From: Ascoidea asiatica
Taxonomy: Eukaryota; Ascomycota; Saccharomycetes; Ascoideales; Ascoideaceae
Length of the DNA stretch: 64,000 nucleotides
Reading direction: 5' to 3'
Assembly: GCA_001600695.1 (NCBI GenBank)
Contig: BCKQ01000004.1
Span: 868,001 to 932,000, forward strand
The translations under genes and the position numbers were made by a program. The notes beneath the pieces were generated by a model that was not told the origin of the DNA, did not search any database, and worked only from the letters and a program-made list of their open reading frames with translations. Numbering within the stretch: the stretch's first letter is position 1; each line of letters begins with the position of its first letter. This document shows, one piece after another, positions 49,762 through 59,563 of the stretch.

Positions 49762-50952
49762 ATGTCTGGACTTGAAAATATTCAAAATTTAACATTAGAA
49801 GAGAATGAGATAAATTCAGAAATCAACAAAATAGAAGAAGAGAATATTCATCTTCATGACAAGATTTATGATAATGATGAATTTTTTTCAGAAACTGATG
49901 AAGAACAGGAACAAGAGAAAGAAGAAGATATAGAAGAAAATAATATAAAAAATTTAAAAGGAAATTCTTTAGAATATGTTAATTTTCCAGGAAAAATTAT
50001 ACCTGATAATAAAATTCAAGAAATTGAATGTGATTTTAATTTAACAAAAGATTTATCAAATAATATAAAAAATCTTGATTTAATTCATTTAAAAATTCAA
50101 TCATTAAAATCTTTAAATTTAGAAAAATTTAATAATTTAAATTCAATTTGTTTAAGACAAAATTTAATTCAAAGTTTATCAAATTTAATATTATTAAATA
50201 AAAATTCAATTTTAAAAATTTATGAATTAGATTTTTATGATAATAGAATTAATCATATTTCTTCACAAATTAATAATTTTAAAAATTTAAAAATTTTAGA
50301 TTTATCATTTAATAAAATTAAAAATATTAAAAATTTATCAAATTTAAAAAAACTTGAAAATTTATATTTTGTTCAAAATAAAATTAAAGAAATTTCAAAT
50401 TTATCAAATTTAAAAAATTTAAAAAATTTAGAATTAGGTGGTAATAAATTAATTAAATTAAATAAAGATTTATTAAATTTAAAAAATTTAGAAGAATTAT
50501 GGGTTGGTAAAAATAAAATTTTAAAATTTGAAAATTTAGATAATTTAATTAATTTAAAAATTTTATCAATTCAATCAAATAAATTAATAAAAATTGAAAA
50601 TTTAAATAATTTAATAAATTTAAAAGAATTATATTTATCAGATAATAATATAAAAAAAATTGAGAATTTAAATAATTTAAAAAATTTAAAAATTTTAGAT
50701 ATATCAAATAATAAAATTTTAAAATTAGAAAATTTAAATAATTTAATTAATTTAACAGATTTATGGGCATCAAATAATTTTCTTAATGATTTTAATAATA
50801 TTGGTAATGAATTAAAAAATTGTAAAAAAATTGAAAGTGTTTATTTTGAAGGTAATCCAATTCAAAAAAAAAATATTTTAAGTTATAGAAGAAAAATTAA
50901 AATTTATCTTAATACATCTTTAAAACAAATTGATGCAAATTTCATTCGATAA
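49762..50952 (+). CDS. SDS22: Protein phosphatase 1 regulatory subunit Sds22
   Basis: 396 codons. After an acidic N-terminus (about residues 1-75, EEDIEENN type) there are about eleven leucine-rich repeats of 21-22 residues in the SDS22 class, such as NLKILDLSFNKIKNIKNLSN, NLKNLELGGNKLIKLNKDLL and NLKELYLSDNNIKKIENLNN, most with the L-L-x-L-x-x-N core. It ends in a cap with VYFEGNPIQKKNILSYRRKIKIYLNTSLKQIDANFI, which closely follows the yeast C-terminus. Sds22 binds the PP1 catalytic subunit Glc7 and controls its nuclear function and assembly. Leu is encoded almost entirely by TTA. Confidence 0.95.
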   Translation: MSGLENIQNLTLEENEINSEINKIEEENIHLHDKIYDNDEFFSETDEEQEQEKEEDIEENNIKNLKGNSLEYVNFPGKIIPDNKIQEIECDFNLTKDLSNNIKNLDLIHLKIQSLKSLNLEKFNNLNSICLRQNLIQSLSNLILLNKNSILKIYELDFYDNRINHISSQINNFKNLKILDLSFNKIKNIKNLSNLKKLENLYFVQNKIKEISNLSNLKNLKNLELGGNKLIKLNKDLLNLKNLEELWVGKNKILKFENLDNLINLKILSIQSNKLIKIENLNNLINLKELYLSDNNIKKIENLNNLKNLKILDISNNKILKLENLNNLINLTDLWASNNFLNDFNNIGNELKNCKKIESVYFEGNPIQKKNILSYRRKIKIYLNTSLKQIDANFIR

Positions 50953-51001
50953 AGAGGGTAATTATATATAAAATTTAAAATTTAAAAATATTTTTAATAA
51001 A

Positions 51002-51877
51002 TTAATTTTGTTCAAATACATAAATTCTTGCTTTTCTTTCAATTGAAGGTTTTGTTGTTAATTTTTCATTATTTGTTCTTTTATGAGAATATTCTGGAAA
51101 TAAATTCCAATTAAAATTTTGAGATATTAAAGTTTTTAAATTATTTAATTTTGCTAAATCTTTTATATTCCAAGAATTATAAGGTTCACCTTCAAATAAA
51201 GTTACAATAATTTTACCATTAATTTTATCATTAATATTTAAAATTTTTAAAAATTCAATAGAACTTTTAAAATAATTTATCATTAAATCTTGATGAGATT
51301 TTATATTTCTTTTAATATCTTTAATACCTTTACCATTATGAGGAAAATTAAAAATAATATAATTTAAATAAAAATTATTATTAATAAATAAATTTTTAAT
51401 TTTTTTAAAACCACCAAATGAATTTATTAAATTTTTACAATCTATATTAAAAAATAAATTTTTATTAATTTTAAAATTATAATTATTAATTAAAATATTT
51501 AAATTTTTTTCAATAGAATTTGGATATTTTAATTTTAAAATTTCAATAGAATTATCAAAAATTGTAATTATTAAATTTTTTGAATTTATAAAATTATTTT
51601 TTAAAATTGAAATTGAAAATGATAAATCACCTTCACCAATTAATAAAATTTTATCATTATTATTAAAAGGTATGTAATTATTATTATTATTATTATTATT
51701 ATTATTTTGAAGTTTTTTTAATTTATTAATCTTATTAATCTTATTGTTATTAGAGTTAATAATTTTTAATGAATTTTTTTGAAATAATTTAATTTTAGAT
51801 TGATGATTTAAAAGAGCAAGTTTTAAACCTTTACCTTTAGTTTTATTTCCATTATTACTTTTAGTCTTCTTACCCAT
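51002..51877 (-). CDS. BMT5: 25S rRNA (uridine-N3)-methyltransferase Bmt5
   Basis: 291 codons. A basic nucleolar-type N-terminus (MGKKTKSNNGNKTKGKGLKL) is followed by a Rossmann-like methyltransferase domain of the DUF2431 family: ILLIGEGDLSFSISILK (SAM-binding loop, about residues 75-91), then YIIFNFPHNGKGIKDIKRNI with SHQDLMINYF, the family's most conserved block. GKIIVTLFEGEPYNSWNIKDLA and the C-terminal HKRTN-EKLT follow. Yeast Bmt5 makes m3U2634 in 25S rRNA. It converges on SDS22 with 49 bp between stops. It is shorter than the yeast protein mainly at the ends. Confidence 0.9.
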   Translation of the reverse strand: MGKKTKSNNGNKTKGKGLKLALLNHQSKIKLFQKNSLKIINSNNNKINKINKLKKLQNNNNNNNNNNYIPFNNNDKILLIGEGDLSFSISILKNNFINSKNLIITIFDNSIEILKLKYPNSIEKNLNILINNYNFKINKNLFFNIDCKNLINSFGGFKKIKNLFINNNFYLNYIIFNFPHNGKGIKDIKRNIKSHQDLMINYFKSSIEFLKILNINDKINGKIIVTLFEGEPYNSWNIKDLAKLNNLKTLISQNFNWNLFPEYSHKRTNNEKLTTKPSIERKARIYVFEQN

Positions 51878-52204
51878 TGTTTACTTTATATATGATATAT
51901 GATATATGATATATTATATATGATAGTTAATAGTTAATGTTACTTGTTTATTTTATATATTATATATACAGTATTTTATATATATTATATATATATATTA
52001 TATATTATATATTATATATTACAAATTAATCAAACAGGTCACATGACTACAAAATAGAAATAAGAAAAGAAATAGTAATATAATAAATATGATATAGTAA
52101 GTAAAGTAAGTAAAGTAAGTAAAGTGGTATGATATAATACAAGTAAGTGATATAATAAATATGATATAGTATAATGAATATGATATGATATAGTGGTATG
52201 GATA
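51878..52204. other. Repeat-rich spacer upstream of BMT5
   Basis: Tandem TATATGATA and TATATATTATA units (51888-52020), then AAGTAAGTAAAG repeats (52095-52125) and ATGATATAGT words. No gene seen. Confidence 0.6.
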
Positions 52205-52387
52205 TTAATAATAGAAGTTTAATTTGTTATTAATTACTTTATTATTATTATTATTATTATTAATATTAATTGAAGGACTTGGTTCAAATTCTCTATTATT
52301 ATTGTTATTGTATTGAGATTTTGAATTTGAATTATTTTCTCTTAAGAATCTATTAATTCTTTCAGGTTCATTTGAATAAATTGACAT
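52205..52387 (-). CDS. Short ORF, doubtful
   Basis: 60 codons, MSIYSNEPERINRFLRENNS then Asn-rich to the stop. The first 17 residues have a protein-like composition; the rest is AAT-repeat Asn. It could be a tiny gene or a terminal exon. I see no splice acceptor that clearly joins it to more sequence. Confidence 0.3.
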   Translation of the reverse strand: MSIYSNEPERINRFLRENNSNSKSQYNNNNNREFEPSPSININNNNNNNKVINNKLNFYY

Positions 52388-53277
52388 TATGATAAATGAT
52401 GATTGTAGTTTGTAATTGATAAAGTAATTGAATAATATAAAATTTAATATAATAAGTAGAAATATAAGATAATTAGATTAATTTATATTAAAATTGAATA
52501 AATAAATAAATTAATAAATACAAATATAAATAAATACAATAACAATAACAATAACAATGTTTGGATTGGATTGACATTGAAGTGGATAATTGATGAATAA
52601 TCAAATATTATTATTTAATGATTTTATTATTTAAAAGTAGGCCCTGGAATAAATTTACTTAAAATAGTACCAAAATAAAGAGTTATTCTCTGTTGAAGAA
52701 CTCTAAGCCCATTGTTTATAAAAAGAGAGAAAAGAATAAGAAAAGAATAACTTTGTTTGTTTCGTTCTTGTCTCTTAGCTGTTTGTGTTCTCTGTTTGTA
52801 GCTCTGGTGGCTTCAATTCTTCTTTTCTCTTGTTACAGAAAGTATTTTAATACTACAGTACTTCAAATCTTTAATGCTCATCGCATATTTCTTTCGTATC
52901 CGAATTAATTCTTTATTACTTACTTACTTCTATTAATGAATTGTATTGAAACTTATATCTTTAATAATATATTAATAATATATACTATTATAATATACTA
53001 GTACTAGTATATATCATGTGATTACTTATTATCTTGAATTCTTCCAATTAAAACGGCTTTAAAATAAGTAAATTTAGAAAATAACGGAGTTTTCATTCAA
53101 TACGTAAATAAATAAAGAAGTAAAGAAGTAAAGAAGTAAAGAAGTAAAGAACTGAACTGAAGAGATAATTAACACTAGATAATTAACACTAGATAAATAT
53201 AAATATAAATATAAATATAAATATAAATATAAATATAAATAAATATAAATAAATATAAATAAATATAAATATATCAA
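52388..53277. other. Intergenic region upstream of the NDUFS5-type gene
   Basis: Mostly AT-rich; the frame at 52693-52908 is not supported. It has a 20-bp perfect palindrome centred at 53002/53003 (52993-53012) built on ACTAGT. Two tandem arrays follow: AAAGAAGTAAAG (53110-53150) and AAATATAAAT (53190-53270), the latter being the mRNA leader of the next gene. Confidence 0.5.
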
Positions 53278-53635
53278 ATGTCAAGTGGTTATGGTTTAAG
53301 AGGTGGTCCAAATCGTTGTTTTGGAGGTATGCATTGCAATCATTAAATTACAAACATTATACAATAAATTACTAACAATAATATATAATAATAATATATA
53401 ATAATAATAATTAGAATGGCAACGTTTTATGGAATGTTATACAAATGAAAATTCAAAAAATTCAATTCAATGTCGTCCAAATGCTGAAGATTATCTTGAA
53501 TGTCTTCATCATACAAAAGAAAAAGCAAGAACAATGATAATAAAATCAACTTTAGAAAATAAATCAAAAGATTTTAAAAATTCAATTGTTTTAACAACTT
53601 CTGAACCTCAAGCTCTAGGTTTTATATCAAAATAA
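53278..53635 (+). CDS. Complex I accessory subunit, NDUFS5 / 15 kDa type (one intron)
   Basis: Exon 1 is 53278-53326, the intron 53327-53414 (88 nt, donor GTATGC, branch TACTAAC at 53370-53376, acceptor TTAG), exon 2 53415-53635. The product is 89 residues starting MSSGYGLRGGPNRCFGEWQRFMECY. It has a twin CX9C motif, CFGEWQRFMEC and CRPNAEDYLEC followed by LHHTKEKART, matching the NDUFS5 family (SGYGL-GG-RCF-W, DY-ECLHH-KE). Such proteins are oxidised by Mia40 in the mitochondrial intermembrane space and sit on the membrane arm of NADH:ubiquinone oxidoreductase. The exon 2 frame alone would lose the first CX9C half, so splicing is required. Its presence shows that this yeast keeps complex I. 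Confidence 0.93.
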
Positions 53636-54018
53636 TATTCACTATTATTCTAATAATAAATAATGTTAAATACTATCTTTATATCAATATATTACTATAA
53701 TAATATAATAATATAATAATAATTCAATGAATTTAAATCATTGAATGGTTACGTAACCTGTTACATAATACACGTATCACATGACTACCACCTGTTTGAG
53801 TTTTCGCGTGTGTTTTTCATTTGTTTTGTTTTGTTTTGTTTACTTACTTATTTACTACTTTACTACTAATTGTTAATATTACTTACTTGCCTAATTCATC
53901 ATCTTTCTTAATTTGAATTTTGTATTATATTATCATTTTATTATCTAATTATATTATATTATCTTATTATATATTATATCATTACAGTACTAGTCCTAAT
54001 TTTATTAACATAATTATT
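53636..54018. promoter_or_regulatory. HTZ1 upstream region
   Basis: Contains CACGTATCACATGAC (53770-53785) and TTTTCGCGTG (about 53802), E-box-like and SCB/MCB-like words, then T-rich leader. The frame extending upstream of the histone start is not conserved. Confidence 0.4.
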
Positions 54019-54444
54019 ATGTCTGGTGGTAAAACTCATAGTGGTGGTGGTAAAGGTAAATCAAATTCAGAAATTTCAAATAAATTATCTTCATCATCTT
54101 CAAAAGCTGGTTTACAATTTCCTGTTGGTAGAATTAAAAGATTTTTAAAAAAAAAAGCTCAAAATAAATCAAGAGTTGGTGCAAAAGCTGCTGTTTATTT
54201 AACTGCAGTTTTAGAATATTTATCTGCTGAAGTTTTAGAATTAGCTGGTAATGCTGCAAAAGATTTAAAAGTTAAAAGAATTACTCCAAGACATTTACAA
54301 TTAGCTATAAGAGGTGATGAAGAATTAGATACTTTAATTAAAGCAACTATAGCTTATGGTGGTGTTTTACCTCATATTAATCCTGCTTTATTAGCTAAAA
54401 TTGAAAATAAAAAAAAATTATCTATAAGACCAATAATAAGTTAA
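54019..54444 (+). CDS. HTZ1: Histone variant H2A.Z
   Basis: 141 codons from the ATG at 54019; the longer in-frame extension upstream is hydrophobic and not histone. The N-tail [16 protein letters not shown] matches the acetylated H2A.Z tail (yeast MSGKAHGGKGKSG). The fold [16 protein letters not shown]...[48 protein letters not shown] is H2A.Z: the [10 protein letters not shown] acidic patch and the [10 protein letters not shown] docking segment differ from canonical H2A. It replaces H2A in nucleosomes flanking promoters through SWR1. A nine-residue C-terminal extension (LSIRPIIS) is longer than usual. Confidence 0.96.
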   Translation: MSGGKTHSGGGKGKSNSEISNKLSSSSSKAGLQFPVGRIKRFLKKKAQNKSRVGAKAAVYLTAVLEYLSAEVLELAGNAAKDLKVKRITPRHLQLAIRGDEELDTLIKATIAYGGVLPHINPALLAKIENKKKLSIRPIIS

Positions 54445-54710
54445 TTATTTATTTATTTACCTCTTTAACTACTTCTTTTATTCTTTTCTGTCTTATTTTT
54501 TTATTTATCTATAGTTTTTATCATCTTTTCTTTTCTTTTAATGTATACTAGTTATTATTAATATAATTCTTTATTCTAAATTTTTATTCTAAATTTTTAT
54601 TCTAATTTTCAGGGGCAATAAAAAAAATAAAAAAAATAAAAAACCAGCACGTGTCTCACTTCTCACTTGATACTAACAAATAATAAAAAACTATAAATTT
54701 ACACAAATAA
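54445..54710. other. Short spacer upstream of tRNA-Arg
   Basis: T-rich HTZ1 terminator, a duplicated TTTTTATTCTAAA word, then an E-box at 54648-54653 about 60 bp before the tRNA. Confidence 0.4.
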
Positions 54711-54807
54711 GCCTGGCTAGCGTAATGGTTAACGCGTCTGACTTCTATAAGAAATAACTTTCAATAAAGTCATCAGAAGATTGTGGGTTCGACTCCCACG
54801 TCGGGTG
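54711..54807 (+). tRNA. tRNA-Arg(UCU) with intron
   Basis: Acceptor GCCTGGC pairs with GTCGGGT (G-U pairs allowed). The D-arm is GCGTAATGGTTAACGC, the anticodon stem TCTGA/TCAGA, the loop CTTCTA plus A with anticodon TCT at 54744-54746, and the T-arm TGTGGGTTCGACTCCCACG. A 24-nt intron (54748-54771) interrupts the loop one base after the anticodon. The body is nearly identical to S. cerevisiae tRNA-Arg(UCU) (GCGTAATGG, GTCTGACTTCTA, CAGAAGATT-TGGGTTCGA). A T6 run at 54809-54814 and a longer one after it terminate Pol III. It decodes AGA, the main Arg codon in this AT-rich genome. Confidence 0.95.
54748..54771 (+). other. tRNA-Arg(UCU) intron
   Basis: Starts TAAGAAATAAC, ends AAAGTC, inserted between positions 37 and 38, the standard nuclear tRNA splicing site. 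Confidence 0.88.
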
Positions 54808-55051
54808 CTTTTTTATTAACTTTTTTTTTTTTTTTTTTCTTCTTCTTTCCTTATTAAGGATCCACTGTTCTGGTACCGTTGTACTTTTATTTTATTCTTT
54901 TTTATTTCATTTAATTTCAAAAATTCATTTTTCTTCTCTGCAAATTTTTTTCCCTTTAATTTTTTAAAATAAAAATCTTTTTTTTTATATATTTTAAATT
55001 ATCTCCATTATTAATCAAATACATTTAATTTATATATTATTCAATATAATC

Positions 55052-55435
55052 ATGTCTACAATAAATAAATATACTTGTAATACTTGTGGTATTGCATTTG
55101 AATTATCAAATTCTCAAAGAGATCATATGAAATCTGAATGGCATAGATATAATTTAAAAAGAAGAGTTGCTAAATTACCTGCAATTGTTGAAATTTTATT
55201 TAATAATAAAGTAATTAAAAATAATATTGAAAAAAATATTATTAATACTACTACCAATAATAAAACAAGTATAAGTATAAGTATAAATGATGATGATAAT
55301 AATAATAATAATAATATTAATAATATTAATGGTAAAAAAAAAATTAGAACTATAACTAAAAAAGAATTAAAATTACAACAAAAAAAATTATTAGAATTAG
55401 CTAAAATTCAAATAAATCAAAATATTGAAATAAAA

Positions 55436-55475
<40 letters not shown>

Positions 55476-56437
55476 TAATTTTAAATTCAAATACTTTAGA
55501 TATAATAAAAGAAGATTCAATTCTCATCAATGATAATAAAATTGAAGAAATTGAAAAATTTAATAAATTATCTTTAGAAGAACAACAAGATATTATAATG
55601 GAAGAAAAATTTAAAAATAATCAAAATTTTAAAATTCCAATTAATACATGTTTATTTTGTACAAAATCAAAAAATTTTATTAATTTAAATGATAATATTA
55701 ATCATATGTTTAAAAATCATGGTTTATATTTACCTGAACAAAAATTTTTAATTAATTTAAATGGTTTAATTAATTATTTATCTGAAAAAATTTCAATTGG
55801 TAATATTTGTTTATGTTGTAATTATCAAGGTAAAGATTTAAATGCTGTTAGAACTCATATGATTGATAAACGTCATTGTTTTGTACCTTATGATACTGAA
55901 GATCAAAAATTAGAAATTGGTTCATTTTATGATTTTAGATCAACTTATAAAGATAAAAATAAAAATAAAAATAAAAATAAAAATAAAAATAAAATTATTC
56001 ATAATACTGATGATGATAATAACCAATGGGAAGATGTATCTGATGATGATAATGACGATGAAAACAATAATAATGATGATGATAATGATGACGATGAAAG
56101 TGAAGAAGAAGCTCCAATTGATTATATTTATACCGATAGTGATGGTATTGAACTTCATTTACCAACTGGATTAAAAGTTGGTCATAGAGCTTTAGCAAGA
56201 TATTATAAACAAGATTTAAAACCAGATAAAGTATATCCTGATGGTCAAGGAACTGTTTTAGCTGCTGAATCAAGACATCAATTATTAATAACTGATTCAA
56301 ATTTTACTTCTAAACAACAATATGCTCAAACAAAAAGATATTGGAAATCAAAAACTAGAAATGATAATATTAACTTCAAAAGATCTCAGAAATTTATGAA
56401 TAATCAACCACATTATAGAGATCAACTTTTGCAATAA
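55052..56437 (+). CDS. REI1: Cytoplasmic pre-60S factor Rei1
   Basis: 461 codons. The N-terminal C2H2 finger is YTCNTCGIAFELSNSQRDHMKSEWHRYNLKRRVAKLPAI (Rei1/Reh1 hallmark), two further fingers are CLFCTKSKNF...HMFKNHG and CLCCNYQGKDLNAVRTHMIDKRHC, then an acidic Asp/Asn stretch, and the C-terminal VGHRALARYYKQDL is the segment that inserts into the ribosomal exit tunnel. Rei1 removes and recycles Arx1/Alb1 and proofreads the tunnel during late 60S maturation in the cytoplasm. Extra length over yeast (393) comes from Asn runs (about 130-145) and a KNKNKN repeat (about 300). The paralogue REH1 is not excluded. Confidence 0.93.
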
Positions 56438-56548
56438 TTTAATTTATTCATCTATATTCTTTATTTTCAATTTTGTCATACTTTCTTAAAATACCTCTTT
56501 ATGATACTGTTTCAAATTTCTTTCCATTTTTTTTTTTTCTATATTAAT
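56438..56548. terminator. Convergent 3' spacer, REI1 / LAS21
   Basis: 111 bp of AT-rich DNA with T-runs (56526-56540) between two facing stop codons; it must carry both 3' ends. Confidence 0.4.
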
Positions 56549-59500
56549 CTAATAAACAAAAACTAAAAATGAATTAATAATTTCTAATAATCCACTTATT
56601 AAAAAATTCCATACAAAAAAAAATAAAATTTTTGGACTAAAAACCGTCCAAATAAATAAATGAAATCTTAAAATATAACAACTAATAATTAAAAAAAATC
56701 CAAAAATTGTATAAAATGTAAATATTATTATCCATCTTCTATACATTAATTGAAATTTTAATTGATTAAATTTTTTTTTATCTATAAGTAATTTTAATTG
56801 AAAAATTAATGGATTTTCAAATAATAAATTTAATCCAGTAAAATTCCAATATATTGGACAAGCAAAATTTGAAATAAATGTTAAAATTCCTGTATAAAAT
56901 AAATTAAAATCTTTTAATCCATTATATGCATTTGCTAAATCAACTGTAGCTAAAGAATTTGTAAAACCTGAATAAAAAAAAGATAAATTTTGAATTAATA
57001 ATATAAATATTGATATTGTTGAAACTAATTTGAAATGAGAATTAATTGAATCAAATATATGATTTTCAGTTTCAGAAATATCTTTCTTTTTTGTATTATC
57101 ATTATCATGGATGTTATCAATATTTAAACTTTCAGGATTGGAAATTTCATATTTTGAAAAATCTTCCATGATTTTACTAAAAATTAACCTTATAAAAAAA
57201 AATATTAAAAATAATGGAATATTTGTTTTTTTAGTTTGAAATAATAAAAATGGAGTTAAAATTCCTAAAATATCATTAAAAAATAAATAATCACTATTAT
57301 AATTTCCTTCTTTACCATTTTTTAATTTCATTGGATTAAAAATTAAATATTGATTAAAAAAAATAAAACCAATTCTAATAAATAAATCAAAAATTAAAAC
57401 TTGATAGAATAAAGTAGCTAATGGATTTAAACAATTTATTGGATCATCAACATTTAAAGAATTCATAATTTGTTTGATAATAGTAATAAAAAATCCAGGA
57501 ATATTTTTTGAATTATTTGAATAATCAAAAGTTAATTTATATGAAAATGAAATTGAATATAATAAAAATGTTAACATAAAACTTAAGAAAGGATGAATTA
57601 AGGATAATCCTCCATATGAAATTAAGAACCAATTAGATATATAAGTTAAGGATATTAAAAACCAATTAAAATAGGAATGATTAAAATTATTATTATCAAG
57701 CCAATAAGAAATATAATTATTATAAATAAAATTATATTTTTGTCCAGAATTATTCCAAGATTTAATCAATCTTAATAAAATAAATAAAAATACAATTAAT
57801 AAAAGATTTATTTTTTTTTTACCCTTTATTAAAAAAAACTTTTTATTTTTAATTATAAATAAAGATGAAAATGTAATTATTGAAAACCACCAAATTTGAT
57901 GTTCTTCTTCAATAAATGAAGAACCAAAAGTTGAAGATGCTAAAAGTAAAGTAAAAATTAAAAATGCTATTAAAGTTGAGATTTCATTTGAAAGTTTAAA
58001 ATCAATTATTAATAAATAAATAATAATAAAACTTGATAATGAAATTAAAATAAAGGAATAATGAATAAAAGTGTAATTATAATTTGTTGAAGAATTGGAT
58101 AATATTAATTGAGATTCATTTAAAAATTCATAAATATCACTTATTAATTTTAAATTTTCAATTTTAGATAAATTTTTTAAACCATTATCATTGATTAAAT
58201 TTATTAAATTTGAAATTGAATTATTATAAAGTAAATTCAAAATTTTAAAATCATTTTTTGGTGAAAAATTTGAATTTTTTATAATTTTAAAATTATTATT
58301 AAATTTATTTTCAATTAAATTTTTAAATTGTAAGGAGTTTTGTAATAGTTTTGAATAAATTGAATTATAATTATTGTTTTCATTTTGAAATAAAGGTAAA
58401 AATTGATTGATTAATATACCTAAATTATTTTTTGGAATTGGAATGTTTAAAAAAGCAGATAAAGTTGGAACTAAATCAATTTGATTGACTTTATTAAAAT
58501 AATTAAAAGTATCATCACCTTGATATGGAATTGGAGCTAAATTTAAATTTGAGGTTGAATTTAAATTTTTAAATTTTTTTGAAATAAATAATAAAGCTGG
58601 AGAAGTTTCACCATTTGAAGAAGCACCATGATTACCAATATTATTCATACCATGATCACCAAGTACAATAAATAAAGTATTATTATTAATATTATTAAAA
58701 ATTTTTTTAATAATATTATCCATTTCAATTTCTTTTTTTAAAATTAAATTATTTTTTGGACCAAATTTATGACCAATATGATCTAAACCAAGATAATGTA
58801 AAATTGAAATTGTTTTAAAATTATTATTAATTGTTGAATTATTATGATTATTTAAAATATCATTTAAATTATTTGTTATAATATTATCAACATGAGTATA
58901 ATCGGAAACGAAAAAACTTGAAGTTGGTTTTGAATTATTTAAGTTAAAGAAATTTGGTAATAATTTTAACCAAGTATCATCACCATATAAATTAAATTGA
59001 GAAGATATATTATTTGAATTTAAATTTTGTTTTAATTGATATAACCAATTATCATGATTACTTAAAGAACCAGATGAAGTTGAAGGGTTGCTATTATTAT
59101 TATTATTAATGTCATTATCTTCTTCTTGAATATTTAAAATTGCATCAAGGAAATTTGGAGTTGAACCAGTTAAAATTGATTTTAATCTTGGTAAAGTTAC
59201 AGTTGGAGGAGAAGAATATGAAGTAAAAGGTATAGCAAAATTTGAATTTATTAAAGAATGAGTATAAGACATTTTTGAATTATTTGAATAAATAAAATCA
59301 GATCTTAAAGCATCAATTACCATAAATATTAAATTATCAAAAATTGGAATATCATTTTGATTATTTTGATTATTTTGATTATTTTGATTATTTTGGATAT
59401 GTAAGTTATTTATAAATGGATAATCATTTGATAATTGATTAAAAGAACTAAAACCTGGTAAAGATATTTTTTCAGGAAAGAAACCTTTTGCGAATAGAAA

Positions 59501-59563
59501 AAATCCAGTGAATTGAATTAATATTTGAAATGTTAAACATAATAATTTATATTTAAATTTCAT
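56549..59563 (-). CDS. LAS21: GPI ethanolamine phosphate transferase 2 (Las21/Gpi7)
   Basis: 1004 codons. One N-terminal signal anchor (LLCLTFQILIQFTGFFLFAKGFFP) precedes a luminal alkaline-phosphatase-like domain: FMVIDALRSDF with the metal-binding Asp, PPTVTLPRLKSILTGSTPNFLDAILN containing the catalytic Thr, HYLGLDHIGHKFGP, and VLGDHGMNNIGNHGASSNGE. About ten to twelve membrane spans follow from residue 490 onward. VDALRSDF plus TVTLPRLK-I-TGS-PNFLDA is specific to the second ethanolamine phosphate transferase. It adds ethanolamine phosphate to the second mannose of GPI in the ER. It is longer than yeast Las21 (830) through Asn/Ser inserts; an NNQNNQNNQ repeat (about 57-68) comes from a TTGATTATT repeat. 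Confidence 0.93.
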   Translation of the reverse strand: MKFKYKLLCLTFQILIQFTGFFLFAKGFFPEKISLPGFSSFNQLSNDYPFINNLHIQNNQNNQNNQNNQNDIPIFDNLIFMVIDALRSDFIYSNNSKMSYTHSLINSNFAIPFTSYSSPPTVTLPRLKSILTGSTPNFLDAILNIQEEDNDINNNNNSNPSTSSGSLSNHDNWLYQLKQNLNSNNISSQFNLYGDDTWLKLLPNFFNLNNSKPTSSFFVSDYTHVDNIITNNLNDILNNHNNSTINNNFKTISILHYLGLDHIGHKFGPKNNLILKKEIEMDNIIKKIFNNINNNTLFIVLGDHGMNNIGNHGASSNGETSPALLFISKKFKNLNSTSNLNLAPIPYQGDDTFNYFNKVNQIDLVPTLSAFLNIPIPKNNLGILINQFLPLFQNENNNYNSIYSKLLQNSLQFKNLIENKFNNNFKIIKNSNFSPKNDFKILNLLYNNSISNLINLINDNGLKNLSKIENLKLISDIYEFLNESQLILSNSSTNYNYTFIHYSFILISLSSFIIIYLLIIDFKLSNEISTLIAFLIFTLLLASSTFGSSFIEEEHQIWWFSIITFSSLFIIKNKKFFLIKGKKKINLLLIVFLFILLRLIKSWNNSGQKYNFIYNNYISYWLDNNNFNHSYFNWFLISLTYISNWFLISYGGLSLIHPFLSFMLTFLLYSISFSYKLTFDYSNNSKNIPGFFITIIKQIMNSLNVDDPINCLNPLATLFYQVLIFDLFIRIGFIFFNQYLIFNPMKLKNGKEGNYNSDYLFFNDILGILTPFLLFQTKKTNIPLFLIFFFIRLIFSKIMEDFSKYEISNPESLNIDNIHDNDNTKKKDISETENHIFDSINSHFKLVSTISIFILLIQNLSFFYSGFTNSLATVDLANAYNGLKDFNLFYTGILTFISNFACPIYWNFTGLNLLFENPLIFQLKLLIDKKKFNQLKFQLMYRRWIIIFTFYTIFGFFLIISCYILRFHLFIWTVFSPKILFFFVWNFLISGLLEIINSFLVFVY

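Noticed and set aside
53920..54018. N-terminal extension of H2A.Z
   Set aside because: The extra 33 residues are hydrophobic AT-rich noise; the H2A.Z tail begins exactly at the ATG at 54019.
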